A DNA stretch of 13,163 bases, from NCBI GenBank assembly GCA_029240815.1, contig JARDZO010000150.1, positions 1 to 13,163 on the forward strand, read 5' to 3'. The stretch is from Brevibacillus sp. GTDB taxonomy: Bacteria; Bacillota; Bacilli; Brevibacillales; Brevibacillaceae. Under the pieces are notes generated by a model. That model was not told the DNA's origin and ran no database searches. It worked only from the letters and a program-made list of their open reading frames with translations. Below are positions 6,059 through 13,163 of the stretch, piece after piece. A program made the position numbers and the translations under genes. Each line of letters begins with the position of its first letter. Position 1 is the first letter of the stretch.

Positions 6059-6357
6059 GGTGTATTATTCATATTTTTTTGATTCATAAATTCAGATAGC
6101 CACGCTCTGCGAACTTCTTTGTTCGGGCAATACCCTAAAATATAACTTTCTCCACGCATATATTTTTCCTTAATCCACTCCTTGTGTTTACGGAAAAAAG
6201 CGTGTTGGAAATCAATCGGCATCTGCTGATATTCTTCCAGGGCTGAGGGGTTCTGGAGGAAAAAATCTTCATCGTACACAAACTCTTCATTTTGTTGGCG
6301 GCTGATCAGGTACACAAAGGCAATCACCAGGAACAGATTCACCAAGAAAATTGTCAT
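6043..6357 (-). CDS. Small single-pass membrane protein, 104 residues, unknown
   Basis: I choose ATG 6357 because GGAGGG lies six bases upstream. An upstream in-frame TTG at 6375 would place that ribosome binding site inside the coding region. Residues 3-18 (IFLVNLFLVIAFVYLI) form one membrane helix. It is followed by Arg and then a charged soluble domain with acidic (NEEFVYDEDFF) and aromatic-basic (AFFRKHKEWIKEKYMRG) stretches. By the positive-inside rule the domain probably faces the cytoplasm. The family is not recognised and no catalytic motif is visible. The C-terminus (TPTPSS) is encoded by the arm of the terminator. It has its own promoter candidate and terminator, so it is a stand-alone gene. 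Confidence 0.75.
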   Translation of the reverse strand: MTIFLVNLFLVIAFVYLISRQQNEEFVYDEDFFLQNPSALEEYQQMPIDFQHAFFRKHKEWIKEKYMRGESYILGYCPNKEVRRAWLSEFMNQKNMNNTPTPSS

Positions 6358-6388
6358 CCAAATCCCTCCAGTCAAGTGCTATAATTAT

Positions 6389-6400
6389 CAGATTAATCTG
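6389..6400. promoter_or_regulatory. 12-bp perfect palindrome upstream of the membrane protein gene
   Basis: CAGATTAATCTG is its own reverse complement. It lies 32 bases upstream of the ATG and just downstream of the promoter candidate, where a repressor site would act. The binding protein is unknown. Confidence 0.35.
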
Positions 6401-6418
6401 TCTTATCAGCATATTATT

Positions 6419-6447
6419 ATTGTACCATGCTTTTGGTGTTTTCTAAA
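6419..6447 (-). promoter_or_regulatory. Candidate promoter of the membrane protein gene
   Basis: On minus, TTTAGA (6447-6442), a 17-base spacer and TACAAT (6424-6419) match the sigma-A boxes at four and five of six positions, about 60 bases upstream of the start. Confidence 0.5.
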
Positions 6448-6512
6448 CCTCTCCTTACAATATTTTATATAAAAACTTTTTTCATATGAGTATATAGGAC
6501 GAGTATAAATAG

Positions 6513-6550
6513 AAAAAAGACACTCGCTCTGTAGAGAACGGGTGTCTTTT
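6513..6550 (-). terminator. Terminator of the LCP gene
   Basis: AAAAGACAC (6515-6523) pairs perfectly with GTGTCTTTT (6542-6550). An inner CTCT/AGAG pair (6527-6530, 6533-6536) extends the hairpin. On minus it ends in a run of six T (6518-6513). It begins five bases beyond the stop. Confidence 0.9.
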
Positions 6551-6554
6551 CGCT

Positions 6555-7997
6555 TCAGGAATTCGTTTTTGGATTGCTCGTAACAGGATTTGAATTCGAA
6601 TCCTGTCCCGAAGGCTGGATAATATCCGGTGGAGGTGCCACACCTGCATCAGGTGTTGTTGGAACGGTTCCATCTGGATTTGTAGTCTCCGTAGGTGTCG
6701 TTTGTCCCTGTTGTTGTTCCGGGCTTACGACATCCGGAGGGGGTGTATCACCTACATTTGCATCAATAGGTGCTTCAGCCACTTCCTCTTCCTTCTTTGG
6801 TTCTTCTACCGGAGGCTTGGGCTTGTTTACCGCCTGTGTCGCCGATTGCGTCGTTTTCTTTTTCGTAGTGCTCTTGTTGTTGCTCGAGGCAGCTACTGCT
6901 GCTTCGCTGGAACCCAATACAGGAGAATTGTTCAACTGGGCAACCACATTGCCGGTAACTCCCATTTCAGCCTGCAAGGAGTCACGGATTACTTCCAGTT
7001 TTTCTTTTTCCAAATACGTGTAGCCACCTTGCCAGTAAGCACCGTTATCTAGAGCATTGACCATAGAAGCACTGAAGCCTTTGAAGTCAAAAGCCAACCC
7101 TTTAATCTGGTCTTTGGATAGATCCGTATGTATGTTTTTCGCTCCAACATCCATGATGTTAAAGATTTTCGTCAGACCTTCCAATGAGCCCGTTTTATCC
7201 ACGACAGCCTTGATGACTTCTTGCTGACGGCGATTGCGGTCGAAGTCGCTGGAGTAATATTTGGTACCACGATTGTCATGACGATGTCTTACATAACCCA
7301 AAGCTTGTTCGCCATTTAATGTTTGCACACCCTCGTTCAGGTTGATGTGCGTATCATCGGTCGGATCATCGTAGACCAGTCTGCGATCTACATTTACTTC
7401 GACTCCACCCAACTCGTCAATCACTGCCTTGAATCCATCAAAATCAACAGCAACGTAGTGCTCAATTGGAATTCCCAGAATTTCGTTAATCGTCTTCTTT
7501 GTCAACGAAATTCCATCTTCCGTCGGCGTCTGGTTGTTGCGCTCCGCTTGGCGACGTTCCGCTTCTCCGTTTGCGTATACGGAATTAATTTTGTGATAGT
7601 CACGGTAACCAGGGATCTTTACCCTCGTATCCCGAGGGATGGACACCATCGTCACTTTTTTCGTGGATGGATTCGCTACAGCTACGATCATCACATCGGT
7701 GTTCATCGATCCTGTCTCAGGACGGCTGTCCGATCCGAGGATGACAAATGACATCGGCTTGTCGTTGTGATATTCGGGGTCCACATTTTGTGAAATGTTC
7801 GAAACAAAGTTGTCGTTTGGTTTTGTCACCGTATTTAGAGTGTCATCAATTTTCCAATAAATTGCTCCCGCCACACCCCCGACTAAGAGCAGGGCTAGTA
7901 AACTAAAGAACACCACGAATCTGCGAAGTTTGCGACTGCGTCCCGGTTGCTTTTTGCGGGGAGCGGAGGCGCGTTGTCTAGTTACCTTCTCAGGCAT
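6555..7997 (-). CDS. LytR-CpsA-Psr (LCP) family wall-polymer transferase
   Basis: LCP enzymes transfer wall teichoic acid or other polymers from lipid carriers to peptidoglycan on the outer face of the membrane. This 480-residue protein has a basic cytoplasmic N-terminus (1-26), one membrane helix (27-48), and the extracellular LCP domain (about 84-267). Its signatures are ILGSDSR, MNTDVMIVA, SIPRDTRV, KINSVYANG, LNGEQALGYVRHRHD and SDFDRNRRQQEVI, which hold the phosphate-binding Arg and Asp residues. From about residue 356 a tail of some 125 residues is Pro, Thr, Ser, Asn and Lys/Glu rich and surely disordered, perhaps wall-spanning. I choose ATG 7997 with AAGGAG about ten bases upstream; the longer frame back to a TTG at 8075 lacks such a site. 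Which wall polymer it attaches cannot be told, so no symbol is given. Confidence 0.92.
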   Translation of the reverse strand: MPEKVTRQRASAPRKKQPGRSRKLRRFVVFFSLLALLLVGGVAGAIYWKIDDTLNTVTKPNDNFVSNISQNVDPEYHNDKPMSFVILGSDSRPETGSMNTDVMIVAVANPSTKKVTMVSIPRDTRVKIPGYRDYHKINSVYANGEAERRQAERNNQTPTEDGISLTKKTINEILGIPIEHYVAVDFDGFKAVIDELGGVEVNVDRRLVYDDPTDDTHINLNEGVQTLNGEQALGYVRHRHDNRGTKYYSSDFDRNRRQQEVIKAVVDKTGSLEGLTKIFNIMDVGAKNIHTDLSKDQIKGLAFDFKGFSASMVNALDNGAYWQGGYTYLEKEKLEVIRDSLQAEMGVTGNVVAQLNNSPVLGSSEAAVAASSNNKSTTKKKTTQSATQAVNKPKPPVEEPKKEEEVAEAPIDANVGDTPPPDVVSPEQQQGQTTPTETTNPDGTVPTTPDAGVAPPPDIIQPSGQDSNSNPVTSNPKTNS

Positions 7998-8122
7998 ATG
8001 TATCAGTCTCCTTGTTCGCGCACGCTTTTTGAAAAGGGAAAGGGAGGCACAATTGTAAAAAGTGCCACTCGACAAGATGCACTAATATTTTCTTCTGATG
8101 GTAATACTCTGATTACGGTATT

Positions 8123-8160
8123 GTAACATACCATTGTCTGCATTTGTAGAAAAATGTTAC
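8123..8160. repeat. Inverted repeat upstream of the LCP gene
   Basis: GTAACAT (8123-8129) and ATGTTAC (8154-8160) are perfect 7-base arms with a 24-base spacer. They lie in the 172-base gap between the LCP start and the next terminator, where the LCP promoter must be. I found no convincing -35/-10 pair and no clean ECF-type site there. Confidence 0.35.
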
Positions 8161-8168
8161 CTGTACGT

Positions 8169-8198
8169 AAAAACCCCTATCATTTTGTCGATAGGGGT
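8169..8198 (-). terminator. Terminator of the kinase and 45-residue gene transcript
   Basis: ACCCCTATC (8173-8181) and GATAGGGGT (8190-8198) form a 9-bp stem with an 8-base loop, running on minus into five T. It lies 14 bases past the stop of the 45-residue gene. Confidence 0.88.
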
Positions 8199-8211
8199 CG
8201 TTCCTTACGTA

Positions 8212-8349
8212 CTATTGCAATCCGCGCGGTGCCTGGCTAAATCCTTGGACAGGACCTTCAGGACGCTTTTGAGTGGAGCGATGAGAGTCGCCTCCCTGAC
8301 GAACGTGGCTCTCCTGCTTTCCATTTACATCATTTGACTTCTTTTCCAC
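8212..8349 (-). CDS. Small hydrophilic protein, 45 residues, unrecognised
   Basis: A GTG at 8349 follows AAGGAGGAG with seven bases between, an excellent ribosome binding site. It opens a 45-codon frame ending in TAG at 8214-8212, directly before a strong terminator. The product starts MEKKSNDVNGKQESHVRQGG and ends GFSQAPRGLQ. It is very polar and rich in Lys, Arg, Gln, Ser and Gly, with no cysteine and no membrane segment. It has the composition of a small spore or nucleic-acid-associated protein, but no family motif is recognised. It starts 58 bases after the kinase stop with no terminator between, so it is probably on the same transcript, possibly also from a local promoter at 8368-8396. 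Confidence 0.7.
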   Translation of the reverse strand: MEKKSNDVNGKQESHVRQGGDSHRSTQKRPEGPVQGFSQAPRGLQ

Positions 8350-8367
8350 GAGTACACTCCTCCTTGT

Positions 8368-8396
8368 ATGTGAAGCTACTCGGTAGTGTTCGTCAA
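8368..8396 (-). promoter_or_regulatory. Possible internal promoter for the 45-residue gene
   Basis: TTGACG (minus, 8396-8391) is a good -35. Seventeen bases on, TCACAT (8373-8368) is only a weak -10 match. Confidence 0.3.
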
Positions 8397-8407
8397 GGTT
8401 CCTTCTC

Positions 8408-9376
8408 TCATACCGTTCCTTCCGACTCCCGATTCATGATATGGATCTGCTTGGAAGCGAAGTGCTCTTTTCGCAGCAAAAATTCATTCAGGTCGAACTT
8501 GCCTTTTTTCTGCACGCTCATTTCTGCCAAAGCGATACCATAAGCGGCTTGCTCGATCAGGAAAGGCGTTTTGCTTTGTGCGAAAATCACACCGGCAGCA
8601 AATGCGTCTCCAGCCGTTTCTCTGATGGGGGTAGGAGGTGCCGGCAGCCAGAGTGATTCAGACTCGTTGCACAAGTACAAGCCGGCTTCCCCGCAAATCA
8701 CCATGACTTGGGTAACACCATCTGTCACTAATGCTTGGGAACATTTCTCCACGTCATTATAGGAATGAAGCGACTGTCCACTCAAGGCCTCCATCTCATC
8801 GATGCTGCCAACGAGCGAGAACATTCCCTCCAGTCTGCCCCTCCATTTTTTCGCCTTTTTAACGGAAATTGGGTCACCGATTACTTTTTTCCCTCTTCGG
8901 TTCGCTTCGGCCAGCAACGCTTCCATTACATGAATGGGAAGATTGGCGTCCAGAAACAGCCCCGTTACCTGTGGGACTCTTTTCATCACTTCTCGCACCA
9001 TCTCATCCGTCCACGCTTCATTGATGGCCATATCCGCTACTGCCGTGTACAGTTCTCCATCCAGATCACGGATTGCCAAATACCGCCCTGTGGATTTTCC
9101 AGACACTCTCATCATCCCGTGAGTAGCCACGCCACTGTCCGCTGTTACCTGGCGCAGCCATTCGCCATCTGCATCTTCGCCAACCAAAGCATACAAATGG
9201 ACTTCTTCCCCCAGCCATCCCAGATTTTCTGCCACGTTACGAGCCACTCCACCTGCCGCTTGATGGACGATTCCCGGGTTACTGGTCCCAGGGAGCAATC
9301 TGGCGGACGTGACCCCCTGTACATCCACGTTGGCGCCACCTACGCACAGCCAGTACTCTTTCATCCCCTCCAGCAT
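8408..9376 (-). CDS. PfkB-family kinase, closest to pseudouridine kinase PsuK
   Basis: This 322-residue ribokinase-fold protein carries the N-terminal signature GGANVDVQG (13-21), TSNPG (31-35), AGGVARNVAENL (41-52), LVGEDADG (64-71), STGRYLAI (95-102) and AVADMAIN (112-119). Its C-terminal catalytic motif is TAGDAFAAG, with D257 as the expected base. These read most like PsuK/YeiC, which phosphorylates pseudouridine with ATP so that PsuG can split the product. Adenosine or sugar kinases of the same family are alternatives. Two oddities are visible: no psuG gene adjoins it here, and the segment that usually reads KPNxxE is VGSIDEME (189-196). I choose ATG 9376, with GGGAGGGG seven bases upstream, over the GTG at 9403. 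It is probably co-transcribed with the downstream 45-residue gene. Confidence 0.82.
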   Translation of the reverse strand: MLEGMKEYWLCVGGANVDVQGVTSARLLPGTSNPGIVHQAAGGVARNVAENLGWLGEEVHLYALVGEDADGEWLRQVTADSGVATHGMMRVSGKSTGRYLAIRDLDGELYTAVADMAINEAWTDEMVREVMKRVPQVTGLFLDANLPIHVMEALLAEANRRGKKVIGDPISVKKAKKWRGRLEGMFSLVGSIDEMEALSGQSLHSYNDVEKCSQALVTDGVTQVMVICGEAGLYLCNESESLWLPAPPTPIRETAGDAFAAGVIFAQSKTPFLIEQAAYGIALAEMSVQKKGKFDLNEFLLRKEHFASKQIHIMNRESEGTV

Positions 9377-9557
9377 ACAAGCACCCCTCCCAGCCGATTG
9401 CACACGGTCATGTTCGTTCCGATTTTCGCTTCATTGTTACATCAGTATTCGTCTCTTTCTCTCTTTTTCGACAAGAGCCTTACAATTCCTACTTATTTGA
9501 AAAGATCCTTCGTCATTTGTCGTTTATAACCCTTCTTTATATGGCAGTATTACATGG

Positions 9558-9615
9558 ATGACGTTTGACGTATTCCGTGCTAAAGTGAGAACGAAACTGT
9601 TAACTAGGAAACAGT
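9558..9615 (+). promoter_or_regulatory. Possible promoter and operator for the Fsr-type transporter
   Basis: ATGACG (9558-9563), a 17-base spacer and TAAAGT (9581-9586) match sigma-A boxes at four of six each. A perfect inverted repeat, ACTGTT (9596-9601) and AACAGT (9610-9615), follows at the expected transcription start. The TATACT at 9618-9623 is an alternative -10 but lacks a -35. The rest of the 303-base gap (9377-9679) shows no gene. Confidence 0.35.
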
Positions 9616-9679
9616 CCTATACTTAAAAGAAGAAAAACGGCCAGACGTTTTTCACAGAAAAAAATTGGAGATGAACCAT

Positions 9680-10900
9680 ATGAGTGCCACATCTACACCC
9701 ATTCATGCATCGCCTACGGAGAAGGCGGCTCCTACTGTGTACCGGATGCTGTTTGCAATCAGTATCGTTCATTTATTGAATGACAGCTTGCAATCCGTTA
9801 TTCCGGCGTTGCTGCCCATCCTTGAAAAAAACCTCGCCTTGAGCTTTACGCAAGTCGGTCTTATTCTGTTGGTTATGAATCTTACCTCCTCTGTCTTACA
9901 GCCAATTGTCGGCTACTTATCTGATCGAAAATCTCGCCCGTTCCTGCCTCCGATCGCCTTGCTCGTATCTGGTCTCGGCATGCTTGCCCTCGCTTTCGCT
10001 GGCAATTACTTTCTGGTCCTGATGGCAGTCGCCTGCGTAGGGATCGGCTCAGCCGTCTTCCACCCAGAGGCTTCCCGTTTTGCCCATCAAGCATCCGGGG
10101 TACGTAGAGGCTTGGGGCAGTCTATCTTTCAGGTAGGGGGAAATGCTGGTCAGGCTCTCGCTCCATTGATGACCATTTTGATCTTTGCTAACGTGGGACA
10201 GACCGGAGCAAAGTGGTTCCTGATGCCTGCCATTGTCGCAAGCGGTGTCTTGCTCTACGTCGCGCTCTGGTACCGTGGTCAGCAACGGTTGAAAAAATCG
10301 TTTTCTACTACTGTCGCTTATACTCATCGTAGAAAACGATTTATCGCACTCGGTCTGCTCGTTCTGATCGTAAGCGTACGATCATGGATGAACGCTGGTT
10401 TCCAAAGCTTCTATCAGTTTTACTTGATGTACGTCAAGGGAGTCGAGTACTCGCACGCGCAAGTTGTCGTCTTTGGATTCTTGATGGCAGGCGCTATCGG
10501 AACGTTCTTGGGAGGACCGCTCTCTGACCGTTTCGGGAAACGCAACTTGCTGATCCTATCGACACTCGGCGCAGTTCCATTGACGATCCTCACTCCTTAC
10601 GTATCCGGAATCTGGGTCTACCCCGTTCTCTTCTTGAGCGGATTGATTATGCTTTCCAGCTTTTCCGTTACCGTTGTGTACGCTCAGGAATTGCTCCCTG
10701 GTCGAATTGGGACAGTATCTGGTCTCATTACCGGACTGGCATTTGGAATGGGCGGCATGGGTAGCCTCGTGTTCGGCTCTCTCGCTGACAAGTTCGATCT
10801 GACCTTTGTCATTACGCTTTGCTCCCTGTTGCCTTTGATCGGAATCCTCGGATTCTTCCTCCCCAAAGATGAAACTGTACGCGATTGGGCGCACACCTAA
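9680..10900 (+). CDS. fsr: MFS exporter of the fosmidomycin resistance (Fsr) type
   Basis: The 406-residue protein matches E. coli Fsr in length and in landmarks recalled from it: SIVHLLNDSLQS (about 28-39), SSVLQPIVGYLSD in the loop after helix 2, GIGSAVFHPEASR, GQSIFQVGGNAGQALAPL, and YAQELLPGRIGTVSGL followed by AFGMGGMGSL near the C-terminus. Twelve hydrophobic segments are expected, and a second motif-A-like loop reads GGPLSDRFGKR. Fsr exports fosmidomycin and related compounds by proton antiport across the cytoplasmic membrane; the natural substrate here is unknown. I choose ATG 9680, with GGAG nine bases upstream. The earlier ATG at 9671 abuts that site, and a TTG at 9665 overlaps it. 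It is the only plus-strand gene, ends in its own terminator, and converges on the SEC-C gene. Confidence 0.88.
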   Translation: MSATSTPIHASPTEKAAPTVYRMLFAISIVHLLNDSLQSVIPALLPILEKNLALSFTQVGLILLVMNLTSSVLQPIVGYLSDRKSRPFLPPIALLVSGLGMLALAFAGNYFLVLMAVACVGIGSAVFHPEASRFAHQASGVRRGLGQSIFQVGGNAGQALAPLMTILIFANVGQTGAKWFLMPAIVASGVLLYVALWYRGQQRLKKSFSTTVAYTHRRKRFIALGLLVLIVSVRSWMNAGFQSFYQFYLMYVKGVEYSHAQVVVFGFLMAGAIGTFLGGPLSDRFGKRNLLILSTLGAVPLTILTPYVSGIWVYPVLFLSGLIMLSSFSVTVVYAQELLPGRIGTVSGLITGLAFGMGGMGSLVFGSLADKFDLTFVITLCSLLPLIGILGFFLPKDETVRDWAHT

Positions 10901-10913
10901 TATAAGAACAACG

Positions 10914-10945
10914 AAAGGGGCTGTCCCGTTAGGGATGCCCCTTTT
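10914..10945 (+). terminator. Terminator of the Fsr-type transporter
   Basis: AAAGGGGC...TCCC (10914-10927) pairs with GGGA...GCCCCTTT (10932-10944) around a GTTA loop, with a small internal mismatch (TG against T). Four T follow the GC-rich stem. It begins 14 bases after the stop. Confidence 0.8.
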
Positions 10946-10953
10946 CTCTAACT

Positions 10954-11000
10954 AAAAAAGGGTGTCCCTTATGCAGACTCAGCTACAAGGGGACACCCTT
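10954..11000 (-). terminator. Terminator of the SEC-C protein gene
   Basis: AAGGGTGTCCC (10958-10968) and GGGACACCCTT (10990-11000) form a perfect 11-bp stem with a 21-base loop, ending on minus in a T-run (10959-10954). It starts five bases past the stop at 11006. Nine bases separate it from the convergent fsr terminator. Confidence 0.88.
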
Positions 11001-11005
11001 CCTTT

Positions 11006-13072
11006 TTACACTAACACGCTAGTCGGCACTCCCAGCAGAAGGGCAACAACAGGCGGATACAGCTCCGGTGTACCGTACACCTTCCAGCTGCCGTCCTCTG
11101 TTTGGCCAAAGAGTCCAGCTATTAACCAATCTGAGGTCAATACTTGTCCGGCCTCTGTTTCCAGCGACAGTTTGATCTTTTCTCCGTTGGAACGTTTGGC
11201 AATCCATCCGTTCTTGTCTGGCTCCAGGAGCAAAATCGTTTCTTCTGCCAGTTGGGTGAGGCTATTCGTGTTTCCGTAGAGATGTTGATTGGCTTCCTTC
11301 TCCAGCACACCGCGCAAACGATACGCTTCTGGAAGTGTCTCTTTCAGCTCAGCCAACAATGGCTGGGTCTCGGAATGCAGACCTGCAACACCTTGCTTGT
11401 CCAACCACTTGAAGAACGCGGTCAAGACGGACAACAAGTTCGTAGCCAATGTCTTGGTCGTAGCATCTGTGCGGGCGTAAATGTCATGCACCAGGAAGTA
11501 TACGAGATCTTCTTTGCGCATCTGATCCCACGTATAGGCCGGACCAAATGCCCCACGAACAAAGGAACGGAAGTTGTTCATGACCTCATCATACTTTTTG
11601 ACGGTTGCTTCTGACTTGCCTTCTGTCATTTCCTGCACAAAACGGCTCATGTCCGCCAGACGTTCAGGATGGACCGTATATACGCTCTCCGGCAACCCCT
11701 CGATCAACGGGCGACGCAACAAGTTGTTTACGTGCAGGTCTTTATTTTCGAGCGCCAAACGGGGACGGAGCATGTCCATGCGAATGAAACGTGCCAAACC
11801 TTGTCCCAGCTTGTTGTCCTGTTCCATCTGTTCCATGAGGCTTTGCAGCTTGCCGTTCAGATCAGCATTATCCGATGCTGCTACAAGGATCGGTGCAAGC
11901 TCGTCCAACGCCTCATGCGGTGTGACCAGCCATTTTTCTGCGAAGTACGTTTGCACCGCCCATTGCAACACTTTTGGAGGCAAGGTAGGCTGGCTGGTAA
12001 TAAATAGCGTCCCTTTCGAGAGCTTGGAACCTGTCGAGGACAAGACACGAATTTCTTCTTCCCCTTGCAACGGGTGTAGCTGCAACAGATCCGCTACTTC
12101 ATCCAGCTGTGGCTCATACCCTTCCAGCATGATCTTATCATCCTGGATCAGGACTTCTGCCTGTACTTCATACAGTTCGAGCAAAGCACCCTTCAATGCA
12201 GGGAACAGATGTTCTTCTTTGCGCGTCGCGTACACCCAGATTTCGTTTGTTGCGTCTTTTCTCTTTAATTCAAAGGAGCGAGTCGCTTCCATTTCCTTGA
12301 TCAGCTTATTGCGGTTCGCTATGGCATAGCTACGACGCAGTAAGGCATCTGCGCTCTTCACTTCGTCGCTTCCATTATCGCCAAACTGAACGATAAAGCG
12401 GTACAAATCCGTCGTATACACGCGCTTTGCTGTATCGTTGGCAGCATCCCCAACCTCTGGATGCTCTTTTAGCCACTCCAGAATCGGTTGTTTTACATGT
12501 GGTTGAAGGATGATGCTGCCTGAGAACAGCATATCGCGAAGTCCCAGATTCAACAAACGTCCTACGATGACTTGACCTGGCTCCACCTGCAAATTGTTGG
12601 ATCGCAGCAAATAGTGCGTTTCGTGACTGATCGGCTGTTGAACCGTCAGCACATCGCGATCGGCCTCCATGACCTCATACACATTCAGATGAAGTCGAGC
12701 GAACGCGCGTCGAAGGTCTGGCTCCATTCTGCGGCCGTGCTGCTTCACGTAATTCTCCAGCAACGTACTGCCGCCTGTTTTCACATCGAGCACACACCAG
12801 TTAAAGAAGTGAGCTGCCCATTCCGGACGCACGACGCTCTCTTCTGAGAGACCAATCTCCTCGGCAAAAAGACTGCGTGCTTCCGAAATCACCTCACTGG
12901 TCACATTTGCACCCACAAAGTGGTTCAAACGTTCAATCCAGCCAGCATATTCCTTCTGCAGCTTTTGCTCATGGCGACTGCGCAGCTCCGTGATCGGGGT
13001 GACCACGCCGCAGCATTTTTTGTATTTTTTCCCGCTCCCGCAGGGGCACAATTCGTTTCTTCCAACAGACAT
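11006..13072 (-). CDS. SEC-C zinc-motif protein, 688 residues, unknown role
   Basis: The N-terminus reads GRNELCPCGSGKKYKKCCG with C9, C11, C20 and C21, the zinc-binding SEC-C motif first known from the SecA C-terminus and also found alone on many unrelated proteins. The rest is largely helical and not recognised. Residues about 490-560 (TVKKYDEVMNNFRSFV, DQMRKEDLVYFLV, TNLLSVLTAFFKWLDKQG) resemble the core-binding (SAM-like) domain of tyrosine recombinases, but no catalytic R-H-R-Y domain follows. No signal peptide or membrane segment is present, so it is probably cytoplasmic. I choose ATG 13072, where SEC-C proteins typically begin. GGAG lies 13 bases upstream, rather far. In-frame ATG and GTG starts up to 13126 are possible. 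No promoter was found before the window edge. Confidence 0.82.
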   Translation of the reverse strand: MSVGRNELCPCGSGKKYKKCCGVVTPITELRSRHEQKLQKEYAGWIERLNHFVGANVTSEVISEARSLFAEEIGLSEESVVRPEWAAHFFNWCVLDVKTGGSTLLENYVKQHGRRMEPDLRRAFARLHLNVYEVMEADRDVLTVQQPISHETHYLLRSNNLQVEPGQVIVGRLLNLGLRDMLFSGSIILQPHVKQPILEWLKEHPEVGDAANDTAKRVYTTDLYRFIVQFGDNGSDEVKSADALLRRSYAIANRNKLIKEMEATRSFELKRKDATNEIWVYATRKEEHLFPALKGALLELYEVQAEVLIQDDKIMLEGYEPQLDEVADLLQLHPLQGEEEIRVLSSTGSKLSKGTLFITSQPTLPPKVLQWAVQTYFAEKWLVTPHEALDELAPILVAASDNADLNGKLQSLMEQMEQDNKLGQGLARFIRMDMLRPRLALENKDLHVNNLLRRPLIEGLPESVYTVHPERLADMSRFVQEMTEGKSEATVKKYDEVMNNFRSFVRGAFGPAYTWDQMRKEDLVYFLVHDIYARTDATTKTLATNLLSVLTAFFKWLDKQGVAGLHSETQPLLAELKETLPEAYRLRGVLEKEANQHLYGNTNSLTQLAEETILLLEPDKNGWIAKRSNGEKIKLSLETEAGQVLTSDWLIAGLFGQTEDGSWKVYGTPELYPPVVALLLGVPTSVLV

Positions 13073-13163
13073 AGAGGGTTTGGATCTCCTTTCCATCCCA
13101 CGCGGCATGCGCGGGGAATCCTGCACAATCCCCCTATTTTACCGCATTATTCTTCATGTGTTC

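Noticed and set aside
6574..7023. 149-codon plus-strand frame with Gly/Val-rich product
   Set aside because: It is the antisense shadow of the Pro/Thr-rich tail of the LCP gene, whose composition keeps the opposite strand open.
7998..8075. 26-residue N-terminal extension of the LCP protein from a TTG
   Set aside because: The added residues are not needed for the usual LCP layout, and the ATG at 7997 has AAGGAG upstream.
7998..8172. ECF-type or sigma-A promoter for the LCP gene
   Set aside because: GTAAC and TACAAT boxes occur, but none has a partner box at the right spacing, so I give only the inverted repeat.
12476..13072. Possibility that the SEC-C gene is SecA itself or a recombinase
   Set aside because: There is no DEAD-type ATPase motif and no R-H-R-Y catalytic set; only the zinc motif and a binding-domain-like region are present.
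1..13163. CRISPR array, tRNA, rRNA, insertion sequence or prophage
   Set aside because: No regularly spaced repeats, cloverleaf, rRNA core sequence, transposase or phage structural gene was seen on either strand.

Overview
The window looks like ordinary chromosome from a low-to-mid-GC Firmicute, most likely Brevibacillus or a close Paenibacillaceae relative. This is an inference from strong AGGAGG-type ribosome binding sites, sigma-A-like promoters, many compact stem-loop terminators, and close matches from memory to Bacillus-type proteins (YtnP, an LCP wall-polymer transferase). No tRNA, rRNA, CRISPR array, transposase or phage gene is visible. All recognised genes but one lie on the minus strand.

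Layout on plus coordinates. Positions 1-1005 hold the N-terminal 335 residues of an MFS drug-type exporter (minus), with a near-consensus promoter whose -10 box sits inside a perfect palindrome. Positions 1006-1913 are a 0.9 kb stretch without a convincing gene but rich in inverted repeats. Next come ytnP (MBL-fold lactonase-like), a small orphan gene, and fadH (2,4-dienoyl-CoA reductase). The fadH leader holds a 13-codon upstream ORF, a FadR-like operator and a separated inverted repeat. Then follow a 155-residue acidic unknown protein, a 104-residue single-pass membrane protein, and a 480-residue LCP-family protein with a long disordered tail. After these lie a newly called 45-residue hydrophilic gene (8212-8349), downstream of and probably co-transcribed with a PsuK-like PfkB kinase. 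The only plus-strand gene is an Fsr-type (fosmidomycin resistance) MFS transporter. It converges through back-to-back terminators on a 688-residue SEC-C zinc-motif protein.

Most genes appear to be single transcription units, because nearly every one ends in its own stem-loop with a T-run. The exception is psuK-like plus the 45-residue gene. The genes do not form one pathway: there are two exporters, one lipid-catabolism enzyme, one envelope-assembly enzyme, one nucleoside-type kinase and several unknowns.

I did not find a clear new multi-gene system. The most interesting signals are the fadH leader, the structured 1.0-1.9 kb island, the 45-residue gene, and the SEC-C protein carrying what resembles an orphan integrase core-binding domain.
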